Origin: Cyclobacterium salsum
GTDB lineage: Bacteria > Bacteroidota > Bacteroidia > Cytophagales > Cyclobacteriaceae
DNA: 64,000 nucleotides
Direction of reading: 5' to 3'
Assembly: GCF_010119245.1 (NCBI RefSeq)
Contig: NZ_WNKG01000013.1
Location: forward strand, 105,329-169,328
In this document: piece after piece, positions 8,253-19,000 of the stretch
How positions within the stretch are numbered: position 1 is the first letter of the stretch
Layout: each line of letters begins with the position of its first letter
Notes under the pieces: generated by a model
Seen by the model: the letters and a program-made list of their open reading frames with translations, nothing else
The model's database searches: none
What the model was told of the DNA's origin: nothing
Program-made: the position numbers and the translations under genes

Positions 8253-9095
8253 ATGGTTAGAAAAATTCCAGCGGTAATATTTCTAGTGCCTGGTTTTCTA
8301 CTGGCCTGTACCAGCCTTAAACCTATCCAACAGTTATCAACCGTGGCCAGTCAGGGTCTGGATCATATGCATGAACTGGAATACAGTTTTACCAGCCACT
8401 GCAAGGACGATTGTTATTTTCAGAAAATTCAAACATATACCATTGAGCGAAATCTCGATTGCTTCTGCACTGATTACCAGGAAGCAGACAGAGTAGTTAA
8501 GGATTTATTTCTGGTATTGGAAAATTATTGGAATGGACTTGAGTTGTTGGGTTCACCCGGACTGGTTAATTATGATCTCTCCTCTCCGGTGAAAGGGCTA
8601 CAAAGTGCAAACCTGATTGACATGAGTGAAGGAGAGGCGTCTGCCTTCCAAAAACTTTCAGAATTGGCCGTAAATGCAAGTACCGGACAGTACCGAAAAA
8701 AACGGATCGTTTCTTATATGACAGAGGCCGATCCCCACCTGAACTTGATCAGCAAAAAACTAGCTTTCGTTCTGGAGAAAAACCTGCTCGGGCTGCTGGA
8801 AATTCAAAAAGAAAGTTGGTATGCTCATTACAAGACCCTCACTATAAATGATACACTTAGCCCATTAGAAAAAGAATGGGCTGTTGAAAAATACTACCGT
8901 TTATTGGAGGATTCGGATAACATTCACTTACGCGTACAATCAATAGTGCGCCTATTAGACCTGTTGGCTGTAAGCCACAGGGAACTATCCAGGAACAACC
9001 AAAAGGCATCTCAAAACGGGTTTAAATCCGGTGTGATGAAATTATCAGAAGAGGTCAGAAGTTTACAATATGAATTTGAGAAATTAAACGAATGA
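8253..9095 (+). CDS. Putative lipoprotein of unknown function
   Basis: 280 residues from the ATG at 8253. The longer frame from 8178 would place 25 unlikely residues before a good lipoprotein signal: MVRKIPAVIFLVPGFLLAC, with lipobox LLAC and the lipidated cysteine at position 19. The mature part is mostly helical and holds clustered cysteines (SHCKDDC and NLDCFC, about residues 50-72) that could form disulfides in the periplasm. No family is recognised. It overlaps the next gene by 4 bp (ATGA), so the two are translated together. Confidence 0.7.
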   Translation: MVRKIPAVIFLVPGFLLACTSLKPIQQLSTVASQGLDHMHELEYSFTSHCKDDCYFQKIQTYTIERNLDCFCTDYQEADRVVKDLFLVLENYWNGLELLGSPGLVNYDLSSPVKGLQSANLIDMSEGEASAFQKLSELAVNASTGQYRKKRIVSYMTEADPHLNLISKKLAFVLEKNLLGLLEIQKESWYAHYKTLTINDTLSPLEKEWAVEKYYRLLEDSDNIHLRVQSIVRLLDLLAVSHRELSRNNQKASQNGFKSGVMKLSEEVRSLQYEFEKLNE

Positions 9096-9505
9096 AAGAA
9101 AGAGTGGATAGCGTTTTTTTGAGCCAGGTGGCAGACGATTTTTTGGAAATAGCCAAAAAATTCAATGATTACCGCTTTGAAAAAATCAGTCAGCAATTAA
9201 TCAGCCAGACGACTTTTGTCGAAATGGGCATAAAAGCCAACCAACTCATGGAAACGGCTCGGGAAATGAAATTACTATCCACCCTTATTGTGGAACCAGA
9301 GGCTGCGGAAGCACTTCAACAGCTTCAAGCCATCAATCAGGAAATAAAGACCAATATAACTTCCTTAAAAAGCATTCAAGTGGCTTTTAATTTGATCGGC
9401 ACCCTGGGGGAATTAGCGCAGGCGGTGGTGGAAAAAAAGCCTGGTTCCATTGCTGAAAATATTCGAACCATTATGAATGTTTTAGCAAAAAAAACCGAGG
9501 AATAA
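9092..9505 (+). CDS. Small helical protein of unknown function
   Basis: 137 residues, no signal peptide, almost entirely predicted helix with coiled-coil-like stretches (for example EALQQLQAINQEIKTN). No domain is recognised. It starts inside the stop codon of the lipoprotein gene (ATGA overlap) and its own stop overlaps the start of the next small gene (TAATG). Lack of a signal suggests a cytoplasmic location, although its partner gene encodes a lipoprotein. Confidence 0.65.
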   Translation: MKERVDSVFLSQVADDFLEIAKKFNDYRFEKISQQLISQTTFVEMGIKANQLMETAREMKLLSTLIVEPEAAEALQQLQAINQEIKTNITSLKSIQVAFNLIGTLGELAQAVVEKKPGSIAENIRTIMNVLAKKTEE

Positions 9506-9663
9506 TGAAAAGTAGAATCGAAGAAAAAAATAGTTACCAGGACCCAAACGCTACTGTAAAGGAGCCTTCCTCTCCGGTTTGCTATCAAAATGATCCGGAA
9601 ATTCAGGAGGAATATCAATTGCCTGCACCAAACCCATCGCCATCAGCCAAAAAAACCAAGTGA
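9505..9663 (+). CDS. Small Pro/Glu-rich protein of unknown function
   Basis: 52 codons from ATG at 9505 to TGA at 9661-9663. The start codon shares one base with the stop of the preceding gene, the same tight coupling as upstream, which is the main argument that it is real. The product is hydrophilic and rich in Pro, Glu, Lys and Ser, has a single Cys, and ends PNPSPSAKKTK. No homology can be judged by eye. Confidence 0.4.
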   Translation: MKSRIEEKNSYQDPNATVKEPSSPVCYQNDPEIQEEYQLPAPNPSPSAKKTK

Positions 9664-9826
9664 AACAATGGAGAGGATTCCGGTTGAAGCAATCGTCTCA
9701 TTTTTATACCGGTCAATTCCCGGTTAATCTACAAATCAACCTTCAAATGGGATAATTGGAATAAATTTTAAAATGTTTCATAAATAATTTTTATTTTAGA
9801 CCATTCGTTTAATCAAAAAATAACTA

Positions 9827-11296
9827 ATGAAAAAAGACAATATGCCCAATGAGGCTAATTCCCGAAGGAATTTCCTAAAAACAGCTACCACTGCAGCTGC
9901 CGGATTCTACATTGTTCCGCGTCATGTTCTGGGAGGACCTGGATTCAAAGCCCCCAGCGATAAGCTTCGGATAGCCGGAATCGGGGCCGGAGGTAAAGGG
10001 CAGAGCGATCTTCGCAGTTTTTATGAAAGTGGCAATGCAGACATTGTGGCCTTATGCGATGTGGATCCGGAAAGGGCTTCCAGAAGCATAGAAGCCTATC
10101 CCAAGGCAAATTTTTACAATGATTTCAGGGTCATGCTGGAAAAAGAAGGCGATTCCATTGATGCGGTATCTGTTTCGACTCCAGATCATAACCATGCCGT
10201 TCAGGCACTTGCCGCGATGAAAATGGGCAAGCACGTGTACGTTCAAAAACCACTTACCCATACGATCCAAGAGGCGCGGATGCTGACCGAAGCTGCAGAG
10301 GAGTACAAACTGGTTACTCAAATGGGAAATCAGGGTGCTTCCGGAGATGGTGTCAGGCAAATGAGAGAATGGTACGCTGCAGGATTAATTGGAGAGGCGA
10401 CGAAGGTACATGTTTGGACCAACCGGCCGGTTTGGCCTCAGGGAGTTCCCTGGCCTGGCGAATCCGGAAAAAAAGCCCCTAAGAACCTGGAATGGGATCT
10501 GTGGCTGGGAACTGCTGAGAAGAAAGGGTATGTAGAAAACCTGCATCCTTTTAACTGGAGAGGATGGTGGGAATTTGGAACAGGAGCCTTAGGTGATATG
10601 GCCTGTCACCTCATGGAACCAGCATTCCGGACGCTGGATCTGGGCTACCCGACGGAAGCAGAATGTAGCGTAGGGTCGGTATACACCGGCGAATTTACGC
10701 GAGGGTATTTCCCAAAAAGTTGCCCTCCTTCTTCTCATATCACCTTGAGGTTTAAAATGCCTACTGGAAAAGACCTCGAATTCCATTGGATGGATGGAGG
10801 TATTCAACCGAGCCGACCGGAGGAACTTGGCGCTAACGAACAATTGGGAGATAATGGAAACGGAGTAATCATAGAAGGTACCCGTGGAAAGATGGTTTGC
10901 TCCACCTATGGAATTGATCCAAAATTATTGCCGACCTCTATTAATGAAAGCATAAACGTTGCGCCTACGCTGCCCCGGGTAGAAGGGGGTATTGGTGGCC
11001 ATTACGCCCAGTGGGTTAATGCTTGTATTGCCGGACATGGCAGTAAGGAATACAGGGAACTAAGTTCTCCCTTTTCCATCGCCGGACCTTTAACAGAATC
11101 CGTTCTGATGGGAAATCTGGCCATTCGAAGCTACGACTACCGGGAACCACAAGCCGAAGGTGATGGATACAACTATCCAGGAAGAGGAATTAAGTTGCTT
11201 TGGGACGGAAAAAACATGAAAGTAACCAATTTCGAGCCTGCCAATCAATTTGTCAGCAAATATTATCGGGAAGGCTTCGAGCTACCGCAAGTATAA
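9827..11296 (+). CDS. Tat-exported Gfo/Idh/MocA-family oxidoreductase
   Basis: 489 residues. The N-terminus has a twin-arginine signal (SRRNFLKTATTAAAGF), so a folded, cofactor-loaded protein is exported. The NAD(P)-binding fold begins at KLRIAGIGAGGKGQSD (about residue 46). The usual EKP motif appears as VQKPLTH. The C-terminal half has the family's substrate-binding sheet with WNLW-type aromatic clusters. Such exported enzymes occur next to carbohydrate genes in Bacteroidota. The distant GH109 glycosidases share this fold and cannot be excluded. The gene is flanked by its own terminator. Confidence 0.88.
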   Translation: MKKDNMPNEANSRRNFLKTATTAAAGFYIVPRHVLGGPGFKAPSDKLRIAGIGAGGKGQSDLRSFYESGNADIVALCDVDPERASRSIEAYPKANFYNDFRVMLEKEGDSIDAVSVSTPDHNHAVQALAAMKMGKHVYVQKPLTHTIQEARMLTEAAEEYKLVTQMGNQGASGDGVRQMREWYAAGLIGEATKVHVWTNRPVWPQGVPWPGESGKKAPKNLEWDLWLGTAEKKGYVENLHPFNWRGWWEFGTGALGDMACHLMEPAFRTLDLGYPTEAECSVGSVYTGEFTRGYFPKSCPPSSHITLRFKMPTGKDLEFHWMDGGIQPSRPEELGANEQLGDNGNGVIIEGTRGKMVCSTYGIDPKLLPTSINESINVAPTLPRVEGGIGGHYAQWVNACIAGHGSKEYRELSSPFSIAGPLTESVLMGNLAIRSYDYREPQAEGDGYNYPGRGIKLLWDGKNMKVTNFEPANQFVSKYYREGFELPQV

Positions 11297-11322
11297 ATTC
11301 GGATCCTATCTCTACCTATACC

Positions 11323-11353
11323 AAACCCTGGAGCAAGCCTTCAGGGTTTTTTT
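11323..11353 (+). terminator. Rho-independent terminator after the Tat-exported oxidoreductase
   Basis: AAACCCTG pairs with CAGGGTTT across an 11-nt loop and runs into seven T. It lies 26 bp past the stop codon. Confidence 0.8.
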
Positions 11354-11441
11354 CATGTCCTTTTCGATATCGCTAGGTACCTATTGACAAAATCAACGCC
11401 ATCATTGGTAAGTATATAAGTCGAAATCAGGTTATTATGCA

Positions 11442-13040
11442 TTAACCTGCACTTTTGGGAATGGTAAAATAAAAGATGGATCCAACCCCCACCTGGGATT
11501 CTACTCCTACCCTTCCTCCCCATCTTTCGATGGTTTTTTTTACAGTAGCCAGTCCGATCCCCGTTCCTTCGTATTCCTCTTTACGCTGAACCCTGATAAA
11601 AATATCAAATATTCGATCAAAATTTTCGGGACCGATACCAATTCCATTATCCTTTATGGAAATTTTCCAAAATGCTCCTTCTTCCGCTGCTGTTAATTGA
11701 ATTTCCGGTCTTCTGCCTTTGGAATGGTATTTCAATGCATTGCCCACGAGATTTTGAAAAACCTGAATCAACGGAAGATAATATCCCTGTACTACTGGTA
11801 ACGTCGATACCTGGACCGATGCATCCAGGTTCTTAATTCGGTTTCCAAAAACTAACCTAACCTCCTCCACCACCTTGTTAAGATCCACGTTCTCCCGTGT
11901 TCCTTCATTTTTTCCAACCCGGCTGAATTCTAAAAGTCCCAAAATGATTTGCCGCATTCGGTGGGAGCCATCAACAGCGTAATAAATGTATTTTCGTGCC
12001 CTGTCATCCAGTTTCGGAGCATATCTTTTTTCAAGTAAGGTAAGAAAGCTACTGATCATGCGTAAGGGTTCCTGCAAATCATGAGAAGCGATATAGGCAA
12101 ACTGTTCGAGTTCCTGGTTGGACCTGCTTAACTCCTTTGCACGATTTTCCAATTTATGATTCAGCACCTCAAGATCCTTCGTTTTATCCGATACCAACCG
12201 CTTAAGTTTGATGGGTTCCGCCGTTTTTTGGTAAACAAATCCCCCCAAAAGGCCAGAAAAAATCAGTCCAAAAATAAAAAACAGTCCCGCTTCCTGTAAA
12301 TGTTTCGGTCTATTCAGGCTGACGTAAAGATTCCAATCACCTTCCTCAATATAGGTTTTTTGAAAAAGACCATTTGTCGGGATTTCGTTACCAGAAAAAG
12401 AAAAATACGTTTCAGATCCGTCATCATTGATTTTAGCCAGTTGAATACTGTATAACTCCCTGGAACTATCCTGAACCAGTTGCAAATTTTCAATCCAATT
12501 TTCCAATTGGATTACCACCGCTGAAAAACCCCAAAACTTACCCTGCCTATAAACCGGTAGTCTACCAACCAACCCCATACCTCCCTGCTTCAGCGCAAAA
12601 GGTCCTTCAAAAAACAGGCTGTTTCTGGCTTTTGCTTTTTCGGCAGCCCTTCGATGATGCAGCTCATCCATCAAGTTCAACCCAATAGCGGCCTCGTTAC
12701 CTGCCAGCGGAAAGGTTTTTACAATCACTCCCCCCTCTACCAACTGCAACGCATCTATTGAGTGGTTCTCTGCCAAAATTTGCCCTGCCAACGATTCGAA
12801 ATCGGATGCCACCAAATCTTTTTCCACTAAAAATGCTAGTAATCTCGTAGAACTAACACTGTATTTTAGAGAGTTTTGGATTTTTTCCTTTATGGTTATA
12901 GCCTGTTCTCTGACCAAAAATAGTTCACTACGCTTTCCGACAACATAGACGCGGTAACTAATAATAAAGGTCACTAGCAACGTGCCGATAAAGGCAATGA
13001 TACCACTCAACATCGGTCGGCTAAAACTTCTCCACCTCAT
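11442..13040 (-). CDS. Membrane sensor histidine kinase with CHASE-like domain
   Basis: 532 residues. A membrane helix at about 12-30, an extracytoplasmic region at 35-245 and a second helix at about 251-271 frame a CHASE-like sensor, recognisable from IVKTFPLAGNEAAIGLNL and EGPFALKQGGMGLVGRLPVY. A coiled coil (about 280-315) leads to HisKA with phosphoacceptor His320 (ASHDLQEPLR), then HATPase with NLVGNALKYHS, DNGIGIG and GTGIGLATVKK. The start overlaps the stop of the giant kinase by 4 bp, and the kinase cores of the two proteins are clearly paralogous. No response regulator is adjacent. Confidence 0.92.
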   Translation of the reverse strand: MRWRSFSRPMLSGIIAFIGTLLVTFIISYRVYVVGKRSELFLVREQAITIKEKIQNSLKYSVSSTRLLAFLVEKDLVASDFESLAGQILAENHSIDALQLVEGGVIVKTFPLAGNEAAIGLNLMDELHHRRAAEKAKARNSLFFEGPFALKQGGMGLVGRLPVYRQGKFWGFSAVVIQLENWIENLQLVQDSSRELYSIQLAKINDDGSETYFSFSGNEIPTNGLFQKTYIEEGDWNLYVSLNRPKHLQEAGLFFIFGLIFSGLLGGFVYQKTAEPIKLKRLVSDKTKDLEVLNHKLENRAKELSRSNQELEQFAYIASHDLQEPLRMISSFLTLLEKRYAPKLDDRARKYIYYAVDGSHRMRQIILGLLEFSRVGKNEGTRENVDLNKVVEEVRLVFGNRIKNLDASVQVSTLPVVQGYYLPLIQVFQNLVGNALKYHSKGRRPEIQLTAAEEGAFWKISIKDNGIGIGPENFDRIFDIFIRVQRKEEYEGTGIGLATVKKTIERWGGRVGVESQVGVGSIFYFTIPKSAG

Positions 13041-16000
13041 CTCTCCTTCTCGTTTTCCAGCCTATTTCCGTCCAATGAACTTACGGTCCGGGGTATGGTA
13101 AAATAAAAGGTGCTCCCGCTCCCAATAGTGGAATTCACCCCTATCGTACCCCCCAAATTTTCAATGATTTTCTTCACAATCGCCAGCCCCATTCCCGTGC
13201 CTGCAAATTCTTTGTCGGTATGAAGCCGATTGAAAATAATAAAGATTTTTTCGTGATAGACGGGATCAATTCCGATCCCGTTGTCCTCGACGGAGAATTT
13301 CCAGAAATCTCCTTCCGCCTCGGCATGAATGGCTATTCGGGGAGGAGTATCGGCCCGGGTGTATTTTAGAGCGTTTCCAATCAGGTTTTGAAACACTTGC
13401 ATGAGTGGTGCCCGATAGGAAACCACTGAGGGAAGCTCTCCGTAAAATACCTGCGCCTTGGCTTCCCTAATCATTCTTTTTTGCAAAACACAAACCTCAT
13501 CCACCAATTGCTTGGTAGAAATCAGCTTCAAACTGTCCTCATGTTTTCCAATTCTTGAAAACTCCAACAGGTCCAAAATAATCTGACGCATTCGTTTCGC
13601 TCCATCAATGGCAAAACGAATGTATTGATGGGCCTTTTCGTCCAGTTCGGGCCCGTATTTACGTTCCAAAAGCCCCATAAAACTACTGACCATCCGCAAC
13701 GGTTCCTGTAGGTCATGGGAGGCCACATAGGCAAATTGTTCCAGTTCCAGGTTGGACCGTTCCAGGTCTTTCGCATGGACGGCCATCTGTTGGTTGAGGG
13801 CTTCCAATGACTCTTCGTATTCCTTTCTGTAAGTAATGTCCGTCATGGCACCGACCACGCGGGTAACCTGACCTTCCTGATTTCGGATAAATACGGCCCT
13901 GTCCATTACAAAAGCATAAAATCCGTCTTTTTGCAAAAATCGGTACTCCTCAAACCAGCTCGTAAGCGTTTCACTTTTAAAAAATTGCCGAATTTTGCCG
14001 GCCACCTTTTCCCGATCATCCGGGTGAATGAATTCCACCAAAAGATCCAAGGTAGGTGTAAGGGAATCCAGATCATAGCCAAATAAGGTACTGAAGCCTT
14101 TACCCCAAAATAACCGATTATTTTCGACATCGAAATCCCAAATGGCGTCGTTGGTCGCTTCGGCAATTTTTTCAAATCGCTCGTTCGATTGGCGGACATT
14201 TTCAGAAGCTATTTTCTCTTTCGTAATATCTTTGACAAATACACTCAAGCCACCATCTGAGGGATAGGCATTTACCTCCAGCCAGCTATTCAAAGGTTCA
14301 AAATACTCTTCAATATGAAGCGGAGACTGCGTGGCCAGGGCATCAAGGTATTGCCTTTTAAATTTATATTTCTTTATGTCCGGAAATACTTCGAACAACA
14401 CCAGTCCCAAAAGACTGGATCGGTTTAAGCCCATAAGCTGCTCTGCCCGATGGTTCCAATAGCGGATTTTCCAATCTTTATCCAACGCAAAAAAAGCTTC
14501 CCCAATACTCTCTAAAATGGCATTTTTTTCTTCAAAGGATTGCTGTAGTGCCAGTTGGCTGTTTCTTCGCTGGATGGCCGAGGAAAGATTGGAGGCAATG
14601 GTTTGCAAAAAGGACCATTCATTTTCAGACCAGCTCCGTTCTTTGGCGCAATCGTCAAATCCCAACAATCCATTTAACTCATTATCTATTGTGACTGGCA
14701 TGCCCAATGTAGAGACAATCCCCTGGGACTCCAGTATGTCTTTTAGTTTACCAGCTGGCAAATCCCTCCGGGTACTTGCGAAAGGTTCTCCGTTTTGGAG
14801 CCGTTGATATATTTCAGGGTAATCCTCCAGCGTCATGTTTTGGAGATCCGGATTATGAAGTTGCGAAGGTATTCCTTTCCTGGACCATTCAGCTGTTTGA
14901 CTGATTACCGGCTTCCCATGAATGGGGTGCAGGTGACGTTGAAAAAAATACACCCGATCAACACTGATGGCCTTTCCCGTTAGTTCCAAGACCTCATTCA
15001 ATACCTGGCTCCAATCTTCCACCAATAAGAACTTGCCAATCACCCTGGAAATCACTTCCAATAAGCGGTTATTTTTGGTAAGTTGAATTTCATTGGTTTT
15101 TTGCTTGTGAATATCCTGAAAGGATCCAAACAATCGCCTACATTTGCCGTCTTCATACTCCGCTTTTCCTATACTTCTTACCCATTTTTCGTTCCCCGTG
15201 TAGGTAATTAGAGGAAGTTGGACATCCCATGGATTACCGGTTTGAATGGTTTCATTGATGGTCTCTGTTAAAAATTCCCGGACATCCGGACGATAAAAAT
15301 GGATCGCTTCTTCGACGGTGGGAAATTGATCCTCCGGCAGTTCGTAAATTTCCCTGGAAGTCGATGAGAGAAACAATTTATTATTATTCAAATCGATCTC
15401 CCAACTTCCTACCCGGGAAAGTTGGGTAGCATTGTCCAGCAATTCCTGCAATTCCACCATCTCGGTAATATCGTGGCCATAGGAAAAAACCAATCCTTCT
15501 TCGCCAAAAACTTCGGAAGAATTCCAGGAGATCCATCGAACAGCTCCTGAATAGGTACGGTAGCGGTTTACAAAATTCCGGGATTTTCGTTCGCTCGAAA
15601 AAATTTCCGGTATCTCACTTTTCGTTTTTACCAGGTCTTCGGGATGAACAAAATCAGTAAAAGGCCTGGAAACCAATTCTTCGGAGGAATAGCCCAACAG
15701 CTCGCAAAAAGCAGGATTAACCTTGACGAAATACCCATCGGGATCTGTGATGGCCAGAATTTCCGGTGCGCTTTCGAATAACAACTTCATTTCTTCTTCC
15801 TGCTGTTTCCGCCGGATCTCCGCTCCCAAAAATGCTCCCAGGGGATGAAACACCTGGCTATCGGTCAAAACGTCCTCACTTTGTTTCTCTCCAAAGAGCA
15901 ACACCACACCTACCACTTCATCTTTTTGAAAGAGCGGAATGCCAGCAGCTTCCTTCAAATTTCCCGAAGTGAGCAGCTTTTGACGGCTAAAGGATGAAAC

Positions 16001-19000
16001 GTTTGATAAATTTTCGAAAACCTGAAGGATACCATCTTGCCATATCTTACCAGGAAGTCCGCTTCCATAAGAGAAAGAACCGGTATTCCCAGCTAGTTGA
16101 GCCAGTTTATCATTTTGCCAATAGCTCTGAACCAAATTAATCTGTTTGCCCCTGATCCCCACCATCCAGATTTCTCCACCCGCATACCCACCGTAGCGGG
16201 ATAAATAGGCCAAAACGCCGAAAAGAGTTTCATTTAGGCTGACTTCACTTTTGAAGAAACTGGAAACTTCATATTCCATTTCCCGTAGAAGCGACGCTTT
16301 TTTTACTTCCGAAACATCCCGCAATACACCAATCATTCGAACGGGTCTTCCTGATTCATCCCGAATCAGATGCCCGATCTCCTCTGTATACAAGTAGCCA
16401 CCGCGTTTATGACGAAAGCGAAACTCTTTATGCCAACGGTTTTGATCCGGATCAGCTAAAAAATAATCCCAATCTTCCTTGTTGCTTTCGGCATCTATGG
16501 GATGCATAAATGTCGGCCAGTCGGAGATTTTTCCAATTTGCTCTCCCTTTTCAAAACCAAAAATTCGGTAAAAACCCTCTCCCCATTGAAATTCATCGGC
16601 CACTATATCCCATTCGTAAATATCATCTTTGGTGACTCTGTTTACATACTCGTACCGCTCATTATTCTTCTTGAGCTCTCTTTCGAATTCGATCCGCTCG
16701 CTGATATCAATGCCCATGCATTGGATTTCCTGAGGATTCCCCTGCCCGTCCACCATACCTATAAAATCCCATAGGGTAGTGACCGTACCTCCCCCCTGCT
16801 TAGGCTTATCGATCTCAATTTTAAAAATTTTTTCCGGAAGGGCCAGGCATTTTTCCACGATATCAATCACCCTTTGCTGGTCATATTCACAGATGGAAGG
16901 CATGCAACTTTTTCCGATAATGTTCCCATCCGGATAAATCCATCCAAAATCCGCTATAAATTTTTTATTTACATAGGTATAGTTCCCTTCCAGGTCGGTC
17001 CTGATGACAAAATTGGTCTGGGATTCATAAAATCCCCGGTACCTTGCCTCGCTTTTCTGCAGTCGCTCCTGTGCCTCAATCAATTCCGTAATTTCCACAC
17101 TATTCACCACGATTCCTCCCACTACCGGATCATCGGAAAGATCCGTTGCCACACTTTGCAACCAGCACCAGGAGCCATCCTTCCGTTTATACCGGTAAGG
17201 ACTGCATTTTATCCGCTTTTTTTGGTCCAAATCCCTAAATTCAGCAATGACCCTCTCCCGATCATCCGGGTGAAATTTATCGCTGGCTTTGGTTCCTAGA
17301 ATTTCCTTTTCTTCGTAACCTACATGTTGCTCGTAATTGGGACTTACGTACAGGTACTCCGAATCATAGGCTAAAATAGCGGTTAAATCGGATCCCTCTT
17401 GTACCAGGGCTTTAAATCGTTTCTCACTCTTCTCAAGTGCCTCTTCAGCCGATTTCCGCTCAGTAATGTCCACCATAAGACCCCTGAGATACGTTCCCTT
17501 TCCATTAATTTTTTCTACCTGAACCAGATCATTTAACCATACCCACTTTCCATCTTTAGCTTGCATCCGGTATTCAAGGGTGTAATCCTCACCTGCCTGA
17601 ATCTTTTCGAAGGCTATAGCGAAAATCTCCTCCCTATCGTCCTCATGGATATGTTCCTCCCAGAAATCTTTCGATTCCATCCATTCCTCCACCGTATAGC
17701 CCAGAATATCTATTACCTGAGGACTAATAAACTCCATGGAATTAGCTTGAAAATCTGCTTCCCAAAATATGCCGTTAATATTCCGAACCAGGGTATTCAC
17801 CCTGTCATTGGAAGCCTTTATCGATTCTTCTGCGATTAATTGATCGATGGCCGCCCCCAAATGGGCAACCAGTGTATCCAATAGCCGGACTTCCTCCTTT
17901 AAAAAAGAATCCTTTTCAGTTGTCTGAAAACCAATTGGATACCCCACCTTCAGGGAAAGCTTTTTCCCCTTGATAGTTGTGTATGATGCATTCAGCGACA
18001 TCGAAAAAGAGGTAAACCCGGAACTAGAAAAATGCCTCTCTCCATAATGAATGGTCGCCATGGCATGTTCGGGATACTGCCAACCAGTCGGAAGTATCTC
18101 CACCGCCTGTTCCAGTAGTGACTGCCACTCCGATAGGGAATTACTTAACCGGGTTATTCGATATAAGCACTCCTGTTCTTTAATCCGCTCCCGAAGCGAA
18201 TCGAATGTTTTTTCAAGATTTATTTCTGCTTCCTTTCGTTTGGTAATATCCAGGATCACTGCATCCCAGACAATACTGCCGTCTTTCAATTTGCTTGGGT
18301 TTCCCGTACCTTTATGCCAGCGGATACTCCCATCTGGGTGATGGTAGCGCCACTCGTGGGTCCAAAAACTCAGCTTTTTTGCAGATTCCGCGATCGTTTC
18401 CAAATGGGATTTCAAATCCTCCCGGTGATAGCGATCCCAAATTACCTGGTTATTTTTCATTGCCCGTTCCCGAGTAACACCCCACAGGCGCGAAGCCCCG
18501 TTGCTGACCAATTCCAGCGCATCCTCGCCATCAGGATACCTGCGGTACCGGTATACAACCCCAGGTATATTGTCAGAAATGGATTGAAATTGAATTTCCC
18601 TGTTTTTCCTATCGGTGATATCGGTATGGGTACCGGACATCATCAGTGGCTTACCTTCAGCAGACCATTTGGTCACCTTCCCCCTGTCATTGATCCAGAT
18701 CAAATGGCCTTCCTTGTGAATCAAACGGCATTCTGTGTTGTAAAAATCCCGCTTTTTTTCAAAGCACTCTTCTAAAATTTTATCCGACACATTGCGATCT
18801 TCCGGATGAACAAGGGAATACCATGTTTCCATGGAAAATGGCGTTAATTCTTCTTTGGTATATCCCGCCATTTCTGCATACCGTTCATTAATCGCCACCT
18901 TATCGGTCACCATATCCCACTCCCAGGTGCCCACCCGTGTGGCCTCTAATATATTCGAAAGGCGGCGGGTTTCATTTTGAAGCCGGTCACTGGATTTCTC

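Noticed and set aside
16502..18775. Long plus-strand open frames opposite the giant kinase
   Set aside because: They are antisense shadows of a clearly coding frame with continuous PAS and GAF motifs.
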